Below, in pieces: positions 55,350 to 64,000 of a stretch of DNA of 64,000 nucleotides (positions within the stretch are counted from its first letter, which is position 1; each line of letters starts with the position of its first letter). The notes beneath the pieces are model-generated. The model saw nothing but the letters and a program-made list of their open reading frames with translations. It had not been told where the DNA came from and ran no database searches. Both the position numbers and the translations under genes were made by a program. The DNA is taken from positions 65,571,277 through 65,635,276 of the forward strand of contig NC_087066.1 of assembly GCF_963678635.1 (NCBI RefSeq). Direction: 5' to 3'. Source of the DNA: Symsagittifera roscoffensis (lineage: Eukaryota; Xenacoelomorpha; Acoela; Convolutidae).

Positions 55350-58300
55350 CTGTGGTGGAGAAAGATCAACATAATAACAGTGTTCAATTGGACGACTAAT
55401 CAAATCTTTAAAAAAGAAGTTTTGAAATTCTCCTCATAATTTCTTTATTATTATAAATCAAACTGGACTAATCAATTTAAATTTTTTGAAATTTTTATGT
55501 TTTTCAATTCCGAAAACAATCAATTTTTAATTAAGAGACAGTTTTTGGCGTGGATACATCACGAAGCCAAACTTAAATTACGAGACAGTTTTTGGCGTGG
55601 ATACATCACGAAGCCAAACTGTGTATTCTGTAAATTGTAGACAAAGTTCGCATTAGTTTTTTGCAGAATCCGCATCAGTAGTATTTTTTTGTCTTCGTTG
55701 CTGTTTTGGATTCAACAAACAAATAAACAAATAGTCAAAACACTGTATCGCTCACAATTGCTCGCAAAACAGATTATTTTGCCAAATTCGCAACTAATGA
55801 GCAAAATCCGCAATAGTTTGTGGAATCAACAAACAATTATTGTTCCGACTTTCGGTACGAAAGTAACGGAATACTTGTGCTCGGGGTGGGTTTTTTTTTC
55901 TTCAGACAAATTTCGACTTTTTAACTAGCCATTTTTGACGGAATTTTTTAAATATCATTCGAAAGGTATTGTTGTCCTGAGCTTAAATTTGAAAAGATAT
56001 TTCACCTGTGATCCTTTTTCGTAAAGTTACGGGGGTTTAAAGATTGCCATTTTGGCCAATTTGGGACAATTAACTCGCGATATATTTTGCGCTATTAACG
56101 CGTAAGTGGAGATTTAATCCGTCTTAGAAATCGTTCCAAGTTGGTTGAAAGAAGCTTTTTTGCCATAGTTGATTTGTTACAAGGAGCGAAATTTTTTATT
56201 TTGTGTTTTACATGGCGTGTGGGGGATAATTTCATAAAAAATTTCAAGTTTTAGAAAAAAGTTTTCATTTTATTTTATTACATTTATTTTTTAATGTTAC
56301 TACTGCTCCATAAACCTTAAAAGGTAGTCAGAACATTCGGGGCTTCGCCCTGATATGAGCAGTTGTGTTGTTCCGACTTTCGATGCGAAAGTAACGGAAT
56401 ATTTGTGCTCGGGGTGGGTTTTTTTTTCTTCAGACAAATTTCGACTTTTTAACTAGCCATTTTTGACGGAATTTTTTTATATCATTCGAAAGGTATTGTT
56501 GTCTTGAGCTCGAATTTGAAAAGATATTTCACTTGTAATCTTTTTTCGTTAAGTTATGGGGGTTTAAAGATTGCCATTTTGGCCAATTTGGGACAATTAA
56601 CTCGCGATATATTTTGCGCTATTAACGCGTAAGCGGAGAGTTAATCCGTCTTATGAATCGTTCCAAATTGGTTTAACGAAGCTTAGTTGCCATAATTGAT
56701 TTGTTACAAGTAGCAAAATTTATCTTTTTGTACTTTATATGGCGTGTGGGGAGATGATTTTTATTTATAAAAATTTCAAATTTAAAAATAAAAAATTTCA
56801 TTTTGTTTTATTACTTTTAATTTTTTAATCTTATTACTGCTTCATAAACCTTTATAGGCAGTCGGAACATTCAGGGCTTCGCCTTGTTACGAGCAGTCTT
56901 GTTGTTCCGACTTTCGATACGAAAGTAACGGAATATTTGTGCTCGGCTGGGTTTTTTTTTCTTCAGACAAATTTCGACTTTTTAACTAGCCATTTTTGAC
57001 GGAATTTATATATATCATTCAAAAGGTATTGTTGTCTTGAGCTCAAATTTGAAAAGATATTTCACCTGTGATTATTTTTCGTAAAGATATGAGGGTTTAA
57101 AGATTGCCATTTTGACCAATTTGGGACAATTAACGCGCGATATATTTCGCGCTTTTAACGCGTAAGCGGAGATTTAATCCGTCTTAGAAATCAGTCCAAA
57201 TTGGTTGAAAGAAGCCTATTTGCCATAATTGGTTCGTTTCAAGGAACGAAGTGTATCCTTTTGTACTTTATATGGCGTGTGGGGGGATGATTTTTATCAA
57301 AAATTTCAAATTTTTATTTAAAAAAAATTTTCATTCTTATTTTATTTTATTTTTATACGTTATTACTGCTCCTTAAACAATAAAAGGCAGTCGGAACATT
57401 CAGGGCTTCGCCCTGATACGAGCAGTCTTGTTATTATTTGTGTATAGTAAAAATGCGCTTCAGCAGAGCCCGCAACTGTAAGCGGGGATTCCTTGGAAGC
57501 GTAACTTTACTATACACATGTTTTGTTATTTTTTTATTGATTCCACAAACTGTTGTGGATTTTGTTATTTTTGTTGCGAATTCCGCAAAATAAGTTGTAA
57601 GTTGCTTTTGGAGTAATTTTATGCAATACAATGTTTTTTTTGTTATGTATGCAAAATTTGAACCTAAGATTGTGGATTCGAGTAACACGAATAGTTAAGT
57701 CTTCATAACACGACCCTAGCATAAATGAATAGTTTCAGCATCAGATGCAATCGGTTGAATTGAAGAGTAAATGCCATGATTTTGGATGCAAACTATCGTT
57801 TAGCTGCTGGATATTGAGTGGAAATTCAGGATATCGGATGTAACGATTAGTTATACAAAAATACCGAAATAACCTTTGACGTATTGAACAATTTCCAACG
57901 CATGACTTGTATTGATTTTGCTCATTCAATGCGTTTTCCAATTTATGGTCCTAAAACAGCTTACTGGGATTTTTCTTAGACTGCCTCTACGATTTTAGCT
58001 AAGCAACAATTTAAAATTCGATCATAGATTCCACTGACAATGGCTAAGTCCTTGCTTTCAAGTTCCGCATTTGTCACTATTATTTCTTCACGCAAGAAGT
58101 CAGCTCAGTGTAATAATCAAAATTGAGGAATCTGCTTAAAGTTTGTGGAATCCGCTTAAATTTGTGTAATCCGTAACAGCTAATTATCATATTCGCTGGT
58201 TACCAAGTCTGTAGCAATGTAATTTCTACAAACTCTCTGCCTTACCCTGATACAAAACTCCCTGATTGAAAAAACATCCAAATTTTTGCGAAATCTTTTT

Positions 58301-61300
58301 TCATAAGGAACTCAAGTTTTTCATGATGGTAAAATATGGTTTTTCATGAAGGTTGGGGACGATAAAAGTAAAAGAAACTCGCTTTGTTTGCTTTTATCTT
58401 TCCTTACTTTTCAATCCACTAATGCTCACACCCATCCATCCTAAACTGAACTCAAAAACCGGAAAATAAAAAATTGAAATCCGATGCTAAACTGATAAAT
58501 TTCGAAGTTTCACAGCGTCAAAGTTTGAATAAAATTAAAGTAATAGAAGTCAAATAGGTAGCGAAGGGTATTAGTGGCTTAAATTTACTTAATAACTTCG
58601 AATCATTCTCTTACATGAGTGTGGCTTTGCAAACTGATGTGGAATGTAGAAGTCGCTTCCACTGGTGGACGAGGAGACGAATGACTTGGAGAAGCTGCTT
58701 CCACTGCTGACTGATGAAATACTCAAACTGGACACTATGTCTGAGTCATACATGTACACTACACGAGGAGACTTGATTTTCTTCCGCTTCGGAGGACTCG
58801 ACTGTTTTCTTGAACCATGCAGTTTTTCTGAAGTTGAAAACATCTAAGTAAGCATTTTCAAAGTGCTTCAGTGGTACTACAGTACAGGGGCGGATTTAGG
58901 ATTGAATCGACGATGGGGCAGAGATTTATTTTTCCATGTAAAAATTTAGTCGAAATTTTTTAGTTCAGCCAAAAGTATTTTCTCAATCCTCTCAAAACAT
59001 TTAAAATTCCATTTAATCACAAATTTTTGCAACGCTCGCTTTGAAAAAAAATCCCAAAAGGAGGCATTTTTTGTAATTTTTTGACCAAACAGTTGCGTTG
59101 GTTTGGCTATTTCTCTCCCTTCAAATTTAGCGTGTACTGCCACTGGATGCGCCTTTAGAAATATTTCATGACTGGACAATAATCCATACTCTAATTTACA
59201 GTCATGGGACATAGAAATTGCAACTTTTTGATATGAACAGGAAAGTGAACGCACTTTTTCTTCACGTTTTATTCGTTTTCTTTGCAGCTATTTAAGATAC
59301 AGGACTCAAATTTTGACAAAAGGTAGATGAAAATATTTGAAAGCGCTTAACCGCGCCCAAAAACCGGAAAATATTGTTTTGAAGGCGTAAGCTAGCCAGA
59401 TTATCATAATTAAATTTACAGGTGTTCTTTGCTGGGGAAAAAAACTCACAAACAATATAAGGAATTCGAATTAATGGGCTCAAATTAGTTCTTTGGGAAG
59501 CTGATTAGCTTGAATTACTCATTATGTTGCTTATTACAGAATTAACTGAATTAACAGAGTTACTTGGTCAGGTGTCGAGAAACGGTCATAACTATTTTCA
59601 AGACACAAACCTTAAATAATCTTTGGAGCTTATACCAGAAAATTGGACAAACCTTACACAGAAGAAACCTGCTATTCAGACTTTTGTGTTTAGATTGGAG
59701 CAATTTTCTTCATACTTGCTGGAATGGTTCTTTTGTTGACTGAATCAGTGCGAAGTTATTCATAAAACTATAGCCATTTTCTTACGCCGGACCAAGTAAC
59801 TCTGTTAATTCTGCTATTTGTCATTTTAAGCAACAAAATGAGTAATTCAGGCTCATCAGCTTCCCAATTTGAGCGCATTAGCTCGAGTTCCTTGTATTGT
59901 TTGTGAGGTTGTTTCCACAGCAAGAATACCTGTAAAATTAGTTATGATAAGCTGGCTAATTTATGCTTTCAAAACAAGATTTTTCAACTTTTGGCCCGGT
60001 TAAGCCCTTTCAAAGAATTTCATTTACCTTTTGTCAAAATTTGAATTCTCTATCTTAAATATTTGCCGAGAAAACGAACAAAACGTGAAGAAAAAGATCG
60101 TTCAGTTGCTCTTTGAAATCAAAAAGTGGCAACTTCTATGTCCCGTGACTGTATTACGAGAGGTGGGACCTTGAGGTAGAATCTCTACCCCTACTCCACT
60201 CTGCTGCAATACACTTTGGTTCAATTGAATATTGCACAATTTTTACACTTAAAACCTTTACAAAGCCGAAAATTTTTTAGCCCTGTTTTCAATTTTTTTT
60301 GATAATCCTTTATATTTTGATCAAGATATGCAATTGGGATTTTTTGCTACCAAATAATTTTGTGGCCGTAGCACGATACAAACTCTTAATAGTCTTAGAG
60401 CTTTGCTTAGACATTAAAGGGATGACAAAAATAGTTGCATGGCGAACCAGGTCGTTTCATTTTCGCCAGATCGAACTCCTCCACTCTGAGAAGACAGGGG
60501 CGCTCTCGGTGGCCATTCGGGTCAGTTTTTTCATACTCATGTATGCCTTCTTTTGTCGACCACTCAGACTCCCGGGGCCCGCTCGAATTTACTTGAAAAA
60601 CAGAAGCATTTAAATCTTTTATCTTTCTTTTAGCCCAACCCTTCTAATAGTTTTTGGGTCATTTTTTAAAGCAAATCAGACTGCAGATGTAACTAATAGG
60701 CTTTCTGAATTTAATTTCTTTTTTTTTGTTATCTTTCGCTTCTTCTTGCTATTGTTTTTGCTCTGATCTTCTCCCCTTCTAAATTTTTAACAGAAAGTTT
60801 TGAAACATAGCCAACAGACAGTTGGAGAAAAGTTAATGAACGCAAGTAGACAAAAAACACTGATTTTTTATTTGAAAAAATCTCCTATTTTCTTCTTTAA
60901 AAAAAACAGATGCCCTTAGAGCTCTTGAAAAATCTCGAAAAATTTATGAGTGGTATTTGTTAGTAAAATTAACCCAGTTTGAGAAAACTGTACCAATAAG
61001 TAAAAATTTTGTTTCGCTGGAAAATTCAAAAATTAAAATCCATTTTCAAAATTCGATCACGTTTTTCGTGACTTTTACAATTTCGCTGTTCGATAGTGGA
61101 GTTTGCCTTCCTCTTAACAAAGGAAATTAAATTAATTTTAAAATAAATCAAAAAGTCAAACCGCTAAAAAGTTAATTTCCTGAAAAAAAAAGAATATTCG
61201 AGACCAATATAAAAGTCTGAACTACGTTCAGCGACTCTTAAAATTGTATTAAGTGATTTTGCTTATTATACTTTTTTCATAATTTCATCAACATTTATCA

Positions 61301-63419
61301 TTAAAGCTATCCAGTCTTGTTTTTTTGGTTTTTCTCTGGTTCAATTTCTAGATCTCGATCATTATCTCTTAAAAAGAAGAAAAGAAACATATAAATTTCA
61401 ATCGCAAAACAGTCCAGTTTTTCTGATTTGATGCGCCCGTTGTTGTACTCCTGCGGTCTCTAATGGCTTCCCCTCAATCTAATTTTGTAAGTAAGTTAAT
61501 AGCAACTGGGATAAAATTTGGCATCCATATATTGGAAACATTTTTTTTTTCATGAAAAGGATGTAAACGACGAACTATTTTATTCAGTCAAATTTTGACT
61601 TTTCTAACAAACTTTAGAAATTTTTTTTTGTACCATTTGAAAGATATTGTTGTTCTTAGGCTCAATTTTAAAAAATGATTCTTTTTATAATACGTTACGC
61701 CGCAAAATGAATCATTCCGAATTGGATTGAGATCAGCAATTTGGTTTTAGTAATGCAATACGAGACGCTGAATACATTTTGATGATTTTTTCATAACGTG
61801 TTGGGGTTAAAAAAGAAGTTGAAATAGAAAAAAAAATCAATTTTCTCAACACCTTTTTTTGTTTTACCTAGCGTATGTTGGGTTAGATTGAAAACATATT
61901 AAAAACAACACTCTTTTTGATTATTCTAATATTTTTTTAACAAAGAATTTTTCATTTGGCCTTAAAAAGAATTGGAACAATCAGGGCTTCACCCTGATAT
62001 ACGAGCTAATATACTGATATTTGAAATGATTTTAGGACTGAAACTAAACATAAGTTTTTTTTGTAGCGGTGAACTGTTAATTGTGGTTTAGTGGTTGAGG
62101 AACAGAGATATGCAAAACTGATGCAAATAACTCGAAAACGACAATTTGTAAAATTATTTCTATAAAGGTGATGCCTGGAATGAATCGACTGCCCTTTAAC
62201 GTCTATTGTAGAGCTCAGTTTTTTTAAAAAGAAAAAATTAAAACAAAACCCCTTACGCGCAATTTAAAGTGCGAAGTGGTATATTGTTTGACATAGAATA
62301 ACCTTCTAATTAGAACAACGGATTAAACAGTTTTTGAGACGGATTAAATAGCCGCTCACTCACTAATTGCGCGAACTATATAGCGCGTTAATTAAACCAC
62401 ATTGATCAAAATGACAAATATCAAAAACTCATAAATATCACAGTATAAATTTTTAAATTCAGTGCAGGATATCAATAACCAGACGCTCTAAAAAGTATCT
62501 TTAAAAAACCGAAATTTGTTTGGAGAAAAAAGCAATCCGAGCACAAATTTTCCGCCTATTTATTCAAAAGTCTGCACAATATAACAGATAAGAATATTTA
62601 TGAAAAACAACAGCTCGTAAAAAGCAATTCCGTTTTGTTTTTAAAAGCGAAAAGATCATTTTCGTCAAAAAATCCCCTCGGGTGACAAGTATGTAATTTT
62701 GAAATGGAAACCTGTGCTCGATTCTCCCCCTAATAGAACCGCAGTTGATTCGTTGTTCGCATAGTAGTCGGCTCTGTTGGAACAGGCGTCTAGAGTAGTC
62801 GTGAAAGGAGCCGAACTGAGTAGATTGTCGGGTAATTCCGTCCAGGGTACTCCAAACACGATTGACTCTGACTTCTGTATCGAGTCGTCATAGGCAATTG
62901 CAAAGAGGGTAGAAATCGCAAAACAATCTCCTGTCAAATTATATACTTTTGTCTTCTCTCAATAGACAACCTAATAAAAATTTTTAGACAATGGCTTTAG
63001 ACAATGTAGTCTATTTATGAAATAATAGAAAATTACGAAGATAAAACATAAAAATTAGGGTTAAAAGTGAAAATCTTATACTGACTTGGTAACATTGAAT
63101 TTTCTAGTCGACCAAAAATTAAACGCAATTTAGTAGGAAAATTAGTATGACCTTCGCCGCGCTTTATGACAGTCTGTGAGGCGCATGTTGCAACAATGTC
63201 TAAGTCCTCTAAGAAGTGCAGCGGCTCTCCCCTCGGTTGAACAGATATGGACCCCGTTATGTTCTGCAGGAAACTGCACACCCGGAAGTCCTGGAAGAGT
63301 ATAGGGCGGCAGGGGCTGCGAGACTTGTAAAGCGGACAGATGTCTTCCAGCGGACATTGATTTCCGAACTTTTGGCGCTGAGACACTGCCGAGTCTCTCC
63401 GAGACGTGCCAATCATCAT
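55237..63419 (-). CDS. Candidate five-exon gene D, unknown function
   Basis: Minus-strand exons 63419-63152, 62930-62712, 60591-60448, 58827-58615 and 55349-55237 give 957 nt (318 aa plus stop) with every junction in phase 1. They are islands of higher GC in AT-rich DNA. The N-terminal 90 residues contain five cysteines (QCPLEDICPLYKSRSPC and later VCSF, ATCAS) and NIT; the second part has VPWTELPDNLLSSAPFTTT. The fourth exon has the basic SPPKRKKIKSPR and a serine-rich run. The C-terminus is basic (HRFARKDTRKATTPRSARKV). No membrane span is visible. The KRKK cluster and basic tail could mean a nuclear or chromatin-bound protein, but this is speculation. I do not recognise the family. Joins are inferred from phase and splice consensus; donors of the first three exons are weak, and upstream exons may exist. 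Confidence 0.5.
55535..55620 (+). repeat. Tandem duplication, about 47-bp period
   Basis: 'gagacagtttttggcgtgga' and the next 19 bases occur at 55535 and 55582. Confidence 0.75.
55850..57432 (+). mobile_element. Head-to-tail array of three family 1 HINE-like elements
   Basis: Units 55850-56368, 56369-56902 and 56903-57432 each start TTGTTCCGACTTTCG or a close variant and end with GTCGGAACATTC (one variant) plus hairpin plus a 'gagcagtcttgtt'-like tail. The next unit follows with no spacer (junction 'gagcagtcttgttgttccga'). They are diverged from one another, so the array is not recent. It lies in intron 4 of gene D. Confidence 0.7.
57440..57517. other. 78-bp near-complete hairpin
   Basis: GTGTATAGTAAA pairs exactly with TTTACTATACAC. 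After a 3/3 internal loop GCGCTTC pairs with GAAGCGT (one G-T wobble), and inside that CCCGC pairs with GCGGG around an 8-base loop. It lies directly after the HINE array. It could be a miniature TIR element or a microRNA-like precursor. Confidence 0.6.
58615..58827 (-). CDS. Gene D exon 4
   Basis: Acceptor 'gttttcaacttcag', donor CAT|gtaaga (best of the gene), phase 1-1, 213 nt. Encodes KLHGSRKQSSPPKRKKIKSP, then a run rich in serine (SSLSISSVSSGSSFSKSFVS) and FYIPHQFAKP. Confidence 0.5.
58885..59180 (+). mobile_element. hAT-type left end, decayed
   Basis: CAGGGGCGGATTTAGGATTG at 58885 is an intact family end. Downstream words such as 'ttttttgaccaaacag' fit the family interior weakly; no right end found. 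Confidence 0.45.
59181..60447. other. Intron 3 of candidate gene D, with a partial inverted repeat
   Basis: Segments near 59280-59510 and 59820-60090 share inverted words ('ggaattcgaattaatgggct' versus 'agcgcattagctcgagttcc', 'gcttaaccg' versus 'cggttaagc'), so this is an old foldback of about 800 bases. No exon seen. Confidence 0.4.
60448..60591 (-). CDS. Gene D exon 3
   Basis: Acceptor 'tctgtttttcaag', 144 nt, phase 1-1. Encodes NSSGPRESEWSTKEGIHEYE, KTDPNGHRERPCLLRVEEFD and LAKMKRP. The donor G|gttcgc is weak, so the 3' edge is uncertain. The overlapping plus-strand frame at 60299-60613 is taken as a shadow. Confidence 0.4.
60803..61241 (-). mobile_element. Family 3 HINE-like element
   Basis: Minus strand: starts near 'aagagtcgctgaacgtagtt' at 61241; ends CGTTCATTAACTTTTC, the hairpin CCAAC-tgtct-GTTGG, 'ctatgttt' at 60803. 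Confidence 0.5.
61560..62010 (+). mobile_element. Diverged family 1 HINE-like element
   Basis: Interior words and the 3' side 'ggaacaatcagggcttcacc' with the hairpin CAGGGC-ttc-ACCCTG; the 5' end is eroded. Confidence 0.4.
62240..62583 (-). mobile_element. Diverged family 1 HINE-like element, 5' part
   Basis: Contains the inverted family interior ('gcgcgttaattaaaccacat', 'gagcacaaattttccg'); the 3' end is missing. Confidence 0.4.
62712..62930 (-). CDS. Gene D exon 2
   Basis: Acceptor 'taatttgacag', 219 nt, phase 1-1. Encodes DCFAISTLFAIAYDDSIQKS, ESIVFGVPWTELPDNLLSSA, PFTTTLDACSNRADYYANNE and STAVLLGGESST. The donor ACAG|gtttcc is weak; without it the frame runs 15 more codons to a TGA at 62667-62665, giving an alternative end for the gene. 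Confidence 0.5.
63152..63419 (-). CDS. Gene D exon 1 (candidate)
   Basis: ATG at 63419 taken as start because no convincing acceptor precedes it; an internal 'tgtctcag' could be an acceptor instead. GC-rich, 268 nt, donor GAAG|gtcata. Encodes FGNQCPLEDICPLYKSRSPC, RPILFQDFRVCSFLQNITGS and TVIKRGEG. The other two minus frames and a plus-strand frame (63216-63503) are also open, so the frame choice rests on the phase match with exon 2. Confidence 0.45.
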
Positions 63420-64000
63420 CCAAAATGCAGAAACTTATTAGGTTTGCGCTTTATTTTTAGATTTACTGAGAAAATATTTCATATAAACAAAGATAATTTT
63501 TGAGATTAAAGATATTTTGCATAGCTCATGAACTGCAAAATTAACTAGAAGTATATGATCGGCGCACGATATCACAGCTAATTTTTTTGCTTTTTCATAG
63601 TTTAGAGGTCAACAGCTATCAACTTGAGTTCAATGTAAACTTAAAACGTTTCAAACAGATTTTGCTTTTTGATCAGTGATGGTTTAAAAAGAAATGATTC
63701 ATTTCACGTTTTGTTTCAAATGGTTCAAAAACAGTTTGATTTTCAAAAAATCTGAACTCAAAAACTCAATTATTTTTGAAGTAAATGGTCAAGTATTGTA
63801 ATTTGCCGAAAATACTTTGCAAAATTACTAAAATTTGTTTATGTAGCAAGATAGTCCTCATTAATTTATTAGCATTGCTAATGTATAATTGTAATAATTT
63901 ATTATTTTTTACCTGGTTTGGTTTATCCTGGTTGTAACTTGAACTGTCTTGAGTCAGTATTGTGTATCATTTTACGTCATGTAGTTTCAGTGATTTTTAT
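63420..64000. other. Window end, nothing recognised
   Basis: AT-rich sequence upstream (on the minus strand) of candidate gene D. No exon, repeat end or promoter motif that I can support. Confidence 0.4.

Noticed and set aside
60448-60591. Gene D exon 3 as a beta-subunit paralogue (RPCLLRVEEF resembles KPCxxxxLN)
   Set aside because: Neighbouring exons show no beta-family motif and exon structure differs; the similarity is a few residues only.
60299-60613. 104-codon plus-strand frame
   Set aside because: Its GC-rich part coincides with the minus-strand gene D exon 3, which has a good acceptor and matching phase; the plus frame has none.
63216-63503. 95-codon plus-strand frame
   Set aside because: Lies over gene D exon 1; the minus frame continues in phase into the next island, the plus frame does not.
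47285-64000. Search for gene C exons 2-7
   Set aside because: No membrane-span exon, YKPCFFFYLNA, FPWKYGMDW or PNIGSVDFRI equivalent was found on the plus strand.

Overview
This window is nuclear DNA of an animal, AT-rich and repeat-dense. Genes are split by large GT-AG introns, and there are no operons or bacterial signals. The anchor is a tandem cluster of Na+/K+-ATPase beta-subunit genes, a metazoan membrane-protein family. An invertebrate is the most economical reading, but nothing here fixes the phylum. Two runs of exactly 200 Ns (24493-24692 and 47653-47852) are scaffold gaps.

Layout on the + strand: beta gene A (exons 2-7, 3972-14300; exon 1 is not in the window); beta gene B (complete, seven exons, 23105-39634, 276 aa); and beta gene C (exon 1 only, 47155-47284). 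All exons share positions and phases, so the genes are tandem paralogues. In gene B a block of about 1,022 bp carrying exons 4 and 5 is present twice in direct tandem with no visible difference. Using both blocks in full would break the reading frame. On the - strand, five exons with matching phase-1 junctions (63419 down to 55237) make a candidate 318-aa gene D that I do not recognise. It has a cysteine-containing N-terminal half, a serine-rich and KRKK-containing middle, and a basic C-terminus.

The rest is mobile-element sediment. It includes two dead non-LTR reverse transcriptase relics (1-540 and 30700-31960, both -), a Gypsy-like gag relic with a primer-binding-site-like sequence (42694-43436), non-autonomous hAT elements with 8-bp target duplications (clearest at 11251-11659 and 46066-46510), a hAT-like island that keeps a 40-codon BED zinc-finger ORF (17369-17491), tRNA-derived SINEs, several long foldback elements, and minisatellites.

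The most interesting non-genic pattern is a class of 430-830-bp elements in three families that share one architecture: a short inverted repeat just inside both ends, a small palindrome at the 5' end, a hairpin close to the 3' end, and a TTGTT-like 3' terminus. This resembles Helentron-associated (HINE) rolling-circle derivatives. They occur singly, head to head (48516-49732) and as a three-unit head-to-tail array (55850-57432). One ends 20 bp before the acceptor of gene B exon 4. A TA-flanked foldback element ends 26 bp before gene B exon 3.
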